Positions 1-11,295 of a DNA stretch of 64,000 nt are shown one piece after another. The notes under the pieces are model-generated. The model was not told the DNA's origin. It made no database searches and saw only the letters and a program-made list of their open reading frames with translations. The stretch is from Zeugodacus cucurbitae (taxonomy: Eukaryota > Arthropoda > Insecta > Diptera > Tephritidae). The stretch is from positions 80,948,001-81,012,000 of the forward strand of contig NC_071667.1 of NCBI RefSeq assembly GCF_028554725.1, written 5' to 3'. Made by a program: the position numbers and the translations under genes. Numbering within the stretch: the stretch's first letter is position 1; each line of letters begins with the position of its first letter.

Positions 1-299
1 CCGTGTAAAGCAAGGATATAACTGTACTATGCGAATAGCGAAATGTGCCTTAGGAGATGTATAAAGGAAAAGAGTATACCACAGACATGCGATTAATTTA
101 AACAGCATGATGTTTATAGAGTATTAAAAAATTAAAAAAAAAATTTACTGAAATGTTATAATCGGTATAAAATTTTAAAAATTACTTTCAATAGAAATCA
201 AATAACGAGATAATATGATATAAGGTAGTTGTCTCATACCCAGAATAGTGGGGAAGTAAATTATATGTCGAGTGTTATAAACATGGAGTCAATAAGTTA
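1..299. other. AT-rich spacer, nothing recognised
   Basis: Poly-A/T runs and no open frame of note. The array beginning at 300 may extend into it in decayed form. Confidence 0.5.
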
Positions 300-760
300 G
301 CGGCAAATTTAAAAATATTTCAAAATTAAAAATTTGTGGCAAGCCTGCTCAAACAATTTTTCACCTGAAAAATATTTTTTAAAATTATTAATTTTCATGT
401 GTTTGATAACACAATATTACATTTATTTCATATATTTAATAAAATATTTTTTAAATATGTGGCAACACTCCAAAAAAAATTTCACCAGAAATAAAATTTT
501 TTAACCTAATAATTTTTATATAATTAATGGACAATATTAAATTCATTTCTTCTATATAAATATTTTTTTTTTAATTTTGGCAACCCTTTTCGAAAATTTC
601 TCAAGCATATCCCAACTAATATTTACTAAAGTTTTGCTATTTCATATTGCAATAATTCGTTTAACATATAAATTTTGTAAAATTATGAAATTTTAAAACG
701 TATGGCAACCCTTTGTAACAAATAATTTCGTTTATTTTCAATTCTATTTTATTTTCAATT
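300..760. repeat. Diverged tandem array, period near 122 bp (copy 1)
   Basis: The motif TGGCAA recurs at 337, 460, 578 and 703, spaced 123, 118 and 125 bases. Each motif follows an AT-rich stretch and is mostly followed by a short C-containing segment. The units between are heavily diverged. The same motif and period recur at 34,235-34,606, so this is a real repeat family and not chance. No coding content is visible. It could be a decayed satellite or the internal array of a transposon; I cannot tell which. Confidence 0.6.
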
Positions 761-3700
761 TTCCTTAGTTTGTACTTCATAATGGTTTTTGCTTTAAATA
801 TCATCCAAACAATTTTGCATTAGTGACGAAATTTTGTTACGTAACGCAATTTTGTTGCAATCAAATTTTTGTGATCAAAAACTGAATTAATTTTACACTA
901 GAGTAATCTCCTACTGGGTACAAATGAATGTCTCTATATAAGTAAAAGTTTGCGTTTACCGAACATGTGGTCTTTTCACGAAACCCAACTACAAGCTCGT
1001 ATGGGCTCAGGGCTAAAAAGCCAAGGCTAAACGTTGCGGCTAAAGCACACCACCAACAAGGCAAACCCTACGCTGAACTCTAGTAGCCCTATTTTGCCAT
1101 TAGTGTAGCGCATATGTACTCGTATGTATTGATTACAATTTGAGGTGATTGCATGACCAGCGATGCTCTCCTGTAGCATGTTCATAGCATATTGGCAGCT
1201 TATGACATTGCGCCAATAGAGCAATTTTGTGCCAGCAACGGCCAGCGAAACTCGAACACACACACACATACATATACCGGGAAAGATATTGAGAGATGTG
1301 CAACATTTGTTGTTACACGACTAACTCGCAACAATAGCTTAAGGCCACCGCCAGCAGATCCACTTTGCTGATGCTGGCCTACGTGTGGACTTAGGCCACC
1401 AGAGCCTACGGAACGGAACGGCGAAATCATGACAAAATTACATTCGGGTTTTGGTTACAAATTAGAGACGAGGTACATACATACATCCATAGTATGTGTG
1501 GGTTGTGAGTGTGTGTGTGCTGCACATAGTTTCACGTATCGTGTCGTAATACCGTTAGCTCAGTTGACACTGTCGTTGCACGCGTGGAAGTGTGCAACTA
1601 TTTTTGCAGTTAGTCCACTAATCTATGAGATTGACTTGGTGACTGTATCGATTTGCAAAAACACGGTTGCATTCGTTGTGGCACACAGAGTGCCTCAGTT
1701 GGAACTACTTTCGAGGTCACTGTCGCCGTTGGTTATTTATCAGCATAATGACCCAAAAGTACGCTGCCAACACCATGTCATGTCATGCTATGCTATACTA
1801 TGTTATGTTCCTTCATGCCATGCTATGTTATGTTATGTGTTGGCGAATTTATGCATACAATTTGTTGACGCTTATTTGACCGCACATGTTGCGATCTCGT
1901 CTACTTGTTGCCATTAAAAGTTAATAATACCCTCATCAAAGTTGTTGAGATTGTTAAGCGTTCGACATCACCTCTGGCGGCTGCCCACTGAGCAGCATAT
2001 GCATGCATCATATGATATGTGCTGTGCCGTTTTTACTGACAGCCTCGACAGATTGTCTCCGTTGGCGCTTTGCGGTTTGTTGCTGGCGCATTAATTAAAA
2101 CTCTGTCGACTTTTGGTATAAATTTAAATGTGGCCACTTTATATGCATACTTACGGATGTGTTGTGGTTCTAGCAGATATAAGTACAGATTTTTTTATAT
2201 TTTTATAGCATTAAAGTTGTTCGTAAATATGTTTTATAACTCCATCTTCTCATAATAGTAATTAAATAATGCTATAATTCAGGTTCACCTCTCCCGTAGA
2301 ATCTGGTACACACAAGTTCTGTACTTAGCTCATAGACTGGTGTCATCGACCACACCCACTTAAAGGAAGCCTTAATCGTTCAAATCTAAAGGAACTTCAC
2401 TTTCAGCCTTAACTGGTTAACGGTTGTGTCCATTTTGGTTTATCGCTCATCGTTTTCTCCTTCCGATAAGTCGAAATGTTTCTTCATCGTTCCCTCTGTG
2501 TTGTTGTTTTAAGCCCTCTTCTTCTATGAACAAGAAGAGCTCTCTTCCTTCATCAATTCACTATCGAAGTCTCCATCATTGTTTTCGTATATTACAGGAA
2601 CTCGAAAATAGATTAGTAATTCCGTTGCCTTCTAAAAAGCTTTAAGCTCTAAAATTCTCTAAAAATTGGAAAATCTAGCGAATTGAACGAACATCTAAAA
2701 TAAGTAAGATATTATGTTTTAATCAAGTAGAAATCGAATGACTACCGAAGTATCCACTTCTTGCTTTAACAAGTGGAGCTTTTGGGATGAGAGCTGATCT
2801 TAGGCAAAAAGAGCAAGAACTACCGAATGGAAAATGAATAGTCTCACAGTGATTGTTTACAGAAAGGTAATAAAAAAAAATTCAGATTAACATCCGAAAC
2901 TTAGAGATATTAGCGGGGTCAGCACTTAAGGATCTGAATAAATCTAATCTCGTGAGATAAACAATAATTTTTGGACCAAACTGTTTTCGAAAGGAATATT
3001 TTAAGGTTGTAGAATCTGGAATAGTGAATAAAAATTGCAGATTTTATTGAACCAGAGGTAATAAACATCGGACTAGCTGGGTACTAGTTCATCGTTGAGA
3101 AATCTTCAAGTTCGGCATCGAGCAGTTCAAGGAATTTTTATGAAAAGCCTTTAAAATAGCGTCGGAGGTTCGATTCCATCTACAGAATTCACAACCTATA
3201 GATACTATTTTGAATAATTTTATTGTATGCATCCAGATGTCGAATCAGTGACTTGTCGAATGCTACAAATCCACCTACAACACGGCACTGCTTTCATCTG
3301 ACATAGCATCGATATGGGGGACTCCTCTTCATAAAACTAACATTCCTCCCATCATCATCTTTCCTCATCCCCCCATCACAGCCATTAAACCTCATTGGGA
3401 TGCTTTGCCGGGGCAAAAATCTTATCACGAACCATTTAATCGCATTATATCGAACAGTGGCCACATTGGCATACGCAGCAAAACTCAATAAAAGCCAATG
3501 AAATCAAAAGCTAATGAGTTTCGATGCAACTGGTTGAGTCCCAAAGCGCAACAATTCCAACAATTCTAACTGCTGCCAGAGAACGGCATAACGAGCAGCC
3601 GTAGTGAACATGTGAGAATGCGGACACGACATGTGGAGCGGCTCGCGGCAAGAAAAAGCGCTGCAACAAAACAAAGAAATAATGAACAAAAAGAAGAAGC

Positions 3701-4545
3701 AGAGAATAAAGAATGGAACAGCCAACGAGCCACTAAATAAATTGACAAGCTACTCGCTTTTATGTGACGCGCGCTCCATACGCTGCGCCTGTTGCACATG
3801 CAACGCTGCGTTCCGCAATTCAGTTGCGCTTGAATGCTGTGCGAGACAGCGAGACATGCAATGCATGTACGACATACATATACATATGTAGAACAAACAT
3901 GCTGGCAATGTGTGGCACACTTTATGCGACGTGGCATCCGTCCGGGAGGAGGAGGAGGCCGTTGGCAGCTCCTTTGCAAATGTTCACTTACGCGCGCCAT
4001 TCGTTTAATGTTTATAATGATATCGTCTGCAACAACAACAACAGCGACAATAAAAGCTATAATACAATGCTGGCGTAGGTGATGGCCACAACAATTCCGC
4101 GCGGCGTTGCTGCTGCTGCTGCAGCTTGTTGCGTTTTGTGTTGCACGAACAATGCAATGCAAGCGGCGACGGAAATCGGCGGCCATGCACGAATTGCAGC
4201 TGAATGCAAGTGGCAGTTGCCAGTTGATGGGTGACAGTTTGTTGACAGTAGTTGTCATATGCCAAGCAATGAATGTGTGCCGTTATGTGTGTGTGTGTCT
4301 GCATTGACAAACGTGGCTCACAAAAGCCATGCACCGTTATAAGTGCATAAAGTACGCAAGCATCGCTGACAAACGCAACGAATGACGGAATCGTGCCTAC
4401 AACGTATTGACATTGAATTTGAATGATCGCTTGCATCAATATTATTGCAGCGACACAATGCTAAATTCGCTCGATTAGACTTTTTGTAATGCATTTATGG
4501 TGTGAGTGTTAGTAGGAATAACAGAGAGTACACTTCTCTTCCATT
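761..4545. other. Intergenic spacer with simple repeats
   Basis: No open frame here has coding character. It contains a CA run at 1,258-1,270, a pentamer-like ATGCT/ATGTT tract at about 1,775-1,840, and a stretch at 3,500-4,440 with higher GC and CAA/CAG triplet runs that keeps several frames open by composition. Such triplet-rich stretches are common in fly regulatory DNA, but no specific site could be assigned. Confidence 0.45.
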
Positions 4546-4559
4546 ATTTTGAATCGCAA

Positions 4560-4880
4560 TTTGTCGAGCTTTAGCGCTGCTTCATTGGGTGGCAAAAACA
4601 GTAGACTTATAGTAGATTTATATAGATTTTATACTGAGCACCATCCTCACAGGCTCAGGTTGAAACATCTCGGTAGTCATACCTTTGGCGAACCAAGCGA
4701 ACTGACCAGATTGGATATTAGCCGATTCATAAAATTTGTTTGTTACACAAAGCTCTACGACGGTCTTTTTTTCGATCCATACTCAGGAGTCTTTTGGCAT
4801 CATAAGTGACCGATGCCTTTAGCTATTCATGTGGGTTCCATCGCGACATCTGTTGCTTCAGCCTTTGAACTTAACCTAAC
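4560..4880 (+). mobile_element. Non-LTR retrotransposon, 3' C-terminal fragment
   Basis: A frame around 4,640-4,760 reads as the segment after the RNase H domain of an RNase H-bearing non-LTR element. Its RLRLKHLG stretch matches the same region of the copy at 10.1-11.3 kb, where the residues RLRLKHLG also occur. It ends near a CTTAACCTAAC tail at about 4,868. No reverse transcriptase or RNase H is left, so it is a dead 5'-truncated piece. It points toward the oppositely oriented fragment that follows. Confidence 0.6.
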
Positions 4881-5180
4881 TGTCATCAGCTTTATCGATT
4901 CAAGTGTTTAGCCAGATTAAGTGAAAGCTAAGTAGAGCGATATAGTCAAATCGTTCTTTGAAATATCTTCTGTGACCAATTCAACTAAAATCGAAGTCAC
5001 GACTCGTAACTCTGTTTCTCAAACACTCAAATTAGGCCTTCGGACGACATCAACAATTGTGTTGATACTAAATCATTATATTATAAACAATATGGGAACT
5101 ACCATGTCCTCTTTGAAATACTCAGTGATATTGATGAAATTAATTAATTCACAAAATTTTAACTGTGCAACTTCCGGTTG
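4881..5180. other. Spacer between two opposed retrotransposon fragments
   Basis: No feature recognised. It may contain decayed 3' tails of the fragments on either side. Confidence 0.3.
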
Positions 5181-5990
5181 CACTAGTCGTCAGCGACCGA
5201 TAGTTGCTATTATTTCCTATATAAATTTTTGCATCTGCATTCAAGATGTTCTATAGTTTCTTCTTCTACTTTTTCTGGACAGCTCCCGCATCAGCAATCA
5301 AACACTCTCCCGTTAGTACTCCTACCAAAGTTCTTACATCGTTCGCTTTAAATTTCAACAATCGGCTAGTGGGTCCCATATTCCATTCAGGCCACTTTTG
5401 TCCGCTTGTTGAATCAGGGATTGCTTCCACTGAGACTCAGTCAACTCGGTGACATATTTGTCGAATAGGTGTCAAGTGGCCAAGGGCATATATAATCCCT
5501 CTCTGTCTGGTTGTAATTGTAAAATGGTACCAAATCTAGCAAGTTCATCTAATTCACAGATGCCTGGAAATCGCAGTATCCTGGAGACCATTGCAGATTT
5601 ATCGTAAAATAGGAAGTTAGTTCTACTAACAGCTCAAGGTATTCCTTCGCCAACTTCGAAGAAACCCTTAGAGACTTCAGTGGATTTAGAGGCGCTTTGC
5701 TGTCTGTGAATATAAATATGTTTCCTTGTCAGACCAAGAAGACCTTCTTTATTTGCAGTAACCTACGCTTAAAAGGCACTACAGTCGGAAGGAGATTCTG
5801 GTATTTAGCTTTGCTGAAAAGCCACCACTTTCCACTCGTTTATCCAGTTTAGATCCGTCCGTATAGATGCTTATCTCTGTGTATTTATCCAAATCGCCCC
5901 TATCCCACTCCTCTTTGGAAGGGAAGGCAATATTGAAGGCTGAAGTAAGATTTAATTCTACAGCATTACGAATTCTACAGCATTATCAGA
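5181..5990 (-). mobile_element. Non-LTR retrotransposon fragment with RNase H domain
   Basis: Read on the minus strand, the frame carries SIYTDGSKLDKRVE (first RNase H Asp, about 5,830-5,870), then IFTDSKAPLNPL (third acidic position), then LQWSPGYCDFQ (a decayed form of the WxPGHxDIPGN block), then the segment LVGVLTGECLI that follows RNase H in these elements. Frames are broken by stops and small shifts. The order agrees with the plus-strand copies at 10.1 and 17.2 kb. It is a pseudogenised piece with no upstream reverse transcriptase recognised. Confidence 0.75.
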
Positions 5991-7640
5991 TATGAAAGGA
6001 AATTTACTAAGTTTAAGTTTACTAAGTTGAAAGCCCCAAGAGAACAATGACTAAACCTACTGGTTTAAATTCATCCGTTATGATTAGTTCTCCTAATAAA
6101 CAAAAGAACAGAACAGGTAAATCCTATTTCGCATATTCTAGAAAATGCATCTCGGAGTTGAGATCATTATATTTTCATGAATGATGTGTCACAATCTCAT
6201 TAAGGTATCTCTCGACTTAACCGTCTTCAGAAATACCAAATCAGCTATTTTATTGAATCGAACAAAAAGCTTAATAACAATTAATTTCAAAATATACTTA
6301 AATATTTATATTTGTTAAGTTTGTTTGTTTGTATATATTTCAATATTCATATATTTATATATGTACATTTGCTTACCCATATCCCTCATATATTCTTTCA
6401 CTGTATGCTTTTTTTTTTGTTTCGTACGATAAATTCACACATTTCATTTGAATTGCAAAAATAAACGCTCCCCCATTTTTATTGACTTTTCACAACTTGT
6501 TAACGTGATTGATGTTTTTTTAAATGGCGACTACATGATTTTGCAATTTCGCCTGGAATGACACAGAACGTCAATCAATTGCACTTCTTATTAGCCTACA
6601 TGCGTGTGTGTGTGTACATTTATTGCAGTGTTTTTACAGAATTTTCGTTTTTTCCTGCTTTTTTTCACAGTTGCGCTCCACTTGTTGCTCGAACAATTAT
6701 CCGAATACACTTCACTGAAATGGATAAATAAATAAGCAGGTTTTTTTACCGACCGGTGTGAATGAAATGAAAGGGCGCGGCTGCCTATAAGTTCGCTGCG
6801 TGAGTGTGTGCATGCTATTTAATCAGGTTTAATGCAGAGCTTTTTCAATGCGGGGCGATAGGAATTCGAAAAAATAAGGTGGAGGAGGTGAATGGTACTT
6901 AAAACCATAATATGATTATTCACTGATTTTCAGGCTTTATTTCAAGCGTGAGTTCACCACCTTTTCGTATAAAAATATAAATGTTTTATAGCAGATAACT
7001 GTCAAGCAATAAGGGACCTTGTACGTTCTAACCAAAAAAAAGCTTCACGGAACTTCATTATTTCATTTTTTATTTTAATTTAAGTCATTTTCAAAATAAA
7101 TATACTATTGTCTCTCCCATGTTTTCCAACTTGACTGCAAGAGGGAGCAGCACAGTCCTAAAGGTCAGTCAACTAAGACTCCTCCGCAAAATGCAACCCT
7201 GTATCGATGGCTGCAATATAAATAAACATACATTTACTTCAAAAGTATTCATGTTTGTGCGCGTATACAATCCTTGTTATTTTTAAAATATACATATTTG
7301 AGTTATGTAAACGTGTCTGTTAACAGACAAGTGGTATACAGTTATATATACAGTGTGCACTTCAGCATATATAACTAGCTGTGTACTAGCAAATTGGCTT
7401 CCAAGCATTTTCTCCTTCAATTTCAGCTGGAAACTTTTTTATTTGCTGCTTTATTTCATTGCACTTCGATAAATTTCAGTTGCTTTAATTAAAAGCCAAT
7501 ATAACGTACATCAACGTACCAGGAAACTTCATATTTTTCAGAATGCGTTAAATAAACGGTGCATATAATTGTTGGACACCCACCGCAGCAATGATGAGGT
7601 GGTCGTTGCAGCTCTTCTCAGAACAATTTGGATTTCATTT
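5991..7640. other. AT-rich intergenic spacer
   Basis: No coding frame, RNA gene or bounded element recognised. It includes a short TG run near 6,604-6,616 and T-rich tracts. Confidence 0.45.
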
Positions 7641-7649
7641 TAATTTCCA

Positions 7650-8060
7650 CAGTAGTTTTAACTCGGGCAGGGTGATGATTGTTACGAAGAGATACACTAG
7701 GAATAGAAGGAACCACTACAAGTGGGTCTTGAATCGAAGGAGCTTTTCACTGGAGCTTCGTATTCCATACGTACGGCATGACGTAACCATCGCATTCGTT
7801 GGATTTTTATGGGCTTATGTTTATCCATGTCGCCATAGAGCTCATAAAGTTCATCGGTCCCTCTTCTTCGGTACTTCTCGCTCATACGGATGACTTCAAA
7901 GATCTTGCGTAGAACAGCTCTTGCGATGGCTCAAGTACCTTTTCAACTCGGTTTGTCGTCGTCCATGTTGCAGTGCCATATAATAGGACGAAAACGATGG
8001 CAGAGCGTAATTTTTGTTCATCGAAAGAGGGATCTGCTTCTCAATTGCAGATCTATCCTA
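7650..8060 (-). mobile_element. Reverse-transcriptase C-terminal remnant of a non-LTR element
   Basis: On the minus strand the frame at 7,697-7,885 reads DELYELYGDMD followed by IKIQRMRWLRHAVRMEYEAP. This is the block after the RT domain in one widespread class of insect non-LTR elements (usual form RLRWLGHVVRM). Just upstream on the same strand (7,900-8,060), in other frames, are shifted remnants of the preceding VLLYGxxTW block. A different copy of the same block is at 40.26 kb on the plus strand. Stops and frameshifts show it is dead. Confidence 0.75.
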
Positions 8061-10125
8061 AAGTAGCACGAGTTGGCAAGAATTTTTCTACGCTGGATCT
8101 CCAGACTTAAATTTTTTAAGGTATTTTTGCTGGTTTCGAGATAGACAAAGGTCTACACTTTTTCACTTCAAATCAATTTAGCTGGTCCATTTTTCGTATT
8201 TCAACATCTAAGGAATATATATTTTGAAATACATCACAATCACAATATAAATATTAAATAGGAATTTTATCCATAAACTATTTAAAGCGACATCTAGCGA
8301 GTTTTTGACAAAACTAGATAAGTAGAATATTACATCTTAAAGTTTGACTGAATTTCAGGTCGAAAAATCGATCCAACTTTTACGATAAAATTACTTCTAT
8401 CAATCTAACAATATCTGATATAGATTTAATCATATACATATATGTATTGAGGCACAGATATATGTATATATATACATAACCTAACAAAATACTTGCAACT
8501 ACTCCACAAAACATGTGAAAAGAAAAACCTGTAGCCTACGGTCAACGACAAGGTCTTCTTACTTTTTATTACTCCATCAATTCTCTCCATTTATTTTGCG
8601 TTTACATAGCATAGCATGACATGTGTACACAGACGCGCCAATGTTCATGTCTGGCGATTGTTTTCTGTCATATGCGTAAATAAAATGGAAACGTGACTCT
8701 TATCAGCATTCACTGCTATTGTTTTCCACCATACCATTGAGCATTTATTCCATCAATAAACACTTTTTTATATATGTACATATGTATATTATTTGTATTG
8801 GTTTAAGGAAATTTTTTATATGTTTGTACGCCAATTAAGTACTGAGATCTCGCGATATTGAGCTCTTTGAGTTTAAGCTGAAAAGGTTTTTTTTCTTAGT
8901 TTTTACAATAGAATCTTTATTATACAAAATTTATATATGATTTAATAACAACTTATTATTTCCTCATTGCGAATATACTAACCGATACTCCGTAGTCGTA
9001 TCCATTTAGAAAACTGTCTCCAGAGCTTTAATGGCTGTTAAGCTCATAAACCGGAAATGTTTGCTCTGCAATATACTTAATAACAACAACTTTTTCAAAC
9101 TGTCCTAAAAATATGGAAAATATTAAACAAACTTAATATTCGTAATTTGATAGCTTGGTATTAGATCGAATTAAATGAAGATGGATATAGATACATATAT
9201 ACACACAGCCATTAAAGCGCTCCACAGTAGTGTTCATGTGGAGGCGGTTTTGAAAAATCGAATTTATCCCATTAAGGCGACCAGTTGATGGTAAATTTAA
9301 TTATTGCAACGAAGCTACGGCCAACAAAATCGAATCACACCCAAAAGTACACTTCCACCTACAACAGAACAATTGCACTCAACAACGCGCTGGAGGAAAT
9401 TTAATTATTTTTTTTTTTTTTCCAGTCAAATCGTGCACGGTGGGCCCATCGCATAAATGTGGAATGCCTCCCCGGCCACATGTTATACGCTTCACATGCA
9501 CGCTCGCGTAAACGAAAATACGACGTGAGAGTACAAGAGTACAATAGTATATATATACGTGTATGTATAAGGACATGCGTTTGACCTTTGTGTTATCGAT
9601 TAGATTCAAATCTTTTAATAAGTTTTATTTCCGTTACGGCACTGCCGGCCAATCGAACCAGTCAAGCGGAGTACGAGTATCAACATCAACATCAACACAC
9701 ATATACGTATATACATGCCGTGGTTCGTGAGTATGTTGCGTGGCTATTTGACCACGCCACAGGTCCTGCCACTCCCATTGGCGTTATGTGCTCGTAGTGG
9801 CCGCGTGCAATACGGCGCCAACATGGCCAGCGTTAGACGCTCCACAAACCTTGAGTTGGCTTAAGTTGACTATGGTCGCAAAGAAATGGACATTCTTCGT
9901 TTTGGTTGAGCGCTTAGTTGGGTGTAGATACATATATTTGTACCTGGTTAAATGTTCGACACAAACACACATTAAACATGTTTGTGGCTAATAATGCAAT
10001 TTTTGTGTGGCATGAGACCTTCGATTTCAGGCTCAAACATTTCCGTTATACATTTACTTGTAAATTCATATATGTACTAAATGGACTAGAGAAGCTTTAA
10101 AAAGTTACAAGCGTTTAACGTAAAA
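8061..10125. other. Intergenic spacer, nothing recognised
   Basis: AT-rich DNA with TATA-type simple repeats near 8,440-8,480 and a long T run at about 9,408-9,422. Open frames here are short and of low-complexity composition. Confidence 0.45.
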
Positions 10126-11295
10126 TATGGATTGAGACTTTAAGACTTTATTAAGAATACTTAATATAATTGGCCTACAATGCCAATATGTTAGAACACT
10201 TACAACAAAGAGCAAATAGATCATTGAAGGTTTTGCGATCTACTCTGAATCAGAATTATGAAGGTGATTGACCAGTCTGACAATATTGCATTTTAAATAA
10301 AGAGATTTTATATTTTTTTATCTTCACAATGCTATTGGAAGAACTAAAAAACCGCGGTCAAAGCCCAAACAATATTTCGATCGATCTCCACCTTAAATTC
10401 TCTTTGACAAATTAAGCACCCAATCGGTCGATAATTTTCTTAACGATTCACTACATCAAATATTCACGGATGGATCGAAGCTAAGCGGTAGGGCGGGAGG
10501 GGGGATTCCGTCGGAATCTCTACATCAACACCAGCTTTAGGTAGCAGTGGACACCCTGCTCCGTAGGGGGGCCTTCTTTAGAGAGGTACATATGCATTCA
10601 CTCCAACAGCAGAGCGGCAATAACAGCAATGAGATCGATGACAGTACGCTCCAGGCTAGTTAAAGAGTGTCTAACATCTGCATCAATAGCTTCTAGCTAT
10701 TTTGCTATCCGACTCGTGTGGGTACCCGGTCAACGCGGAATCGTTGTTAACTGTAAAGCGGACAAGCTTGGAAGAAAGTGTAACCTAGGAACGTTGACGT
10801 CGGAATGGGAGCAGGTTGACAGTCCATGGTCCACTTGCTCAAGAGGGCTGGACATACATTGCATGAGCTCTACAAGTGCTGGGCAACAGCCAGTGCAGTT
10901 GTAAGATCCTTTTGGCCCGCTGTGGAGCGTAAAAGGTCCTTCGAACTGCCTTCTCTTAGTCCATCTCGGCGCGATTATTGGTGTGCTTACTGGACATTGT
11001 CCGAAAGGCACGCATGCGTTGAGACTTGGGTTCCTGACAGATGCAAGTTGCCAAAGCTGTTTGGAGGGAGGCGAGATGGAATCGTCTAATCACTTCATCC
11101 TCCATTATCCAGCTTTTGTCAGACTGAGGTTGAAACACCTTGGCTAAATTGACCATAGCCGACTAAAGAAGCTTGTAACATATTCCAAGCGTCATTAGGT
11201 AGGATTTTACAGGTATCACAAAGGACCGCGAACAAAACTGTTCAAATGTGATCTTCTTGCATATGCAGAGATCTGCCTACTAACTTAACTAGATC
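10126..11295 (+). mobile_element. Non-LTR retrotransposon remnant: RNase H and 3' region
   Basis: Plus-strand frames, broken by shifts, read in order: FTDGSKLSGRAGGGIP at about 10,470 (first RNase H Asp), SRAAITAMRSMTVRSRLVKE at about 10,600-10,660, VWVPGQRGIVVNCKADKL at about 10,716-10,770 (the WVPGHxGxxGNxxAD block with the His changed to Gln), LTGHCPIGTHALRLG at about 10,990, and a segment with CQSCLEGGEMESSNHFIL and RLRLKHLG to about 11,145. This is the normal order for I/Loa/Outcast-like elements with an RNase H domain. The loss of the RNase H His and the broken frames show it is inactive. Confidence 0.8.

Noticed and set aside
1429..1917. 162-residue plus-strand open frame
   Set aside because: Part is built from the ATGCT/ATGTT simple repeat and the rest has no recognisable motif; no promoter or polyadenylation support.
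3155..3185. GGTTCGATTCC resembling a tRNA T-loop
   Set aside because: No matching acceptor, D or anticodon stems can be drawn around it.
3504..4439. Several long open frames on both strands
   Set aside because: They overlap one another in a CAA/CAG/GCA triplet-rich stretch, have low-complexity or Cys/His-rich composition and no domain; openness follows from base composition.
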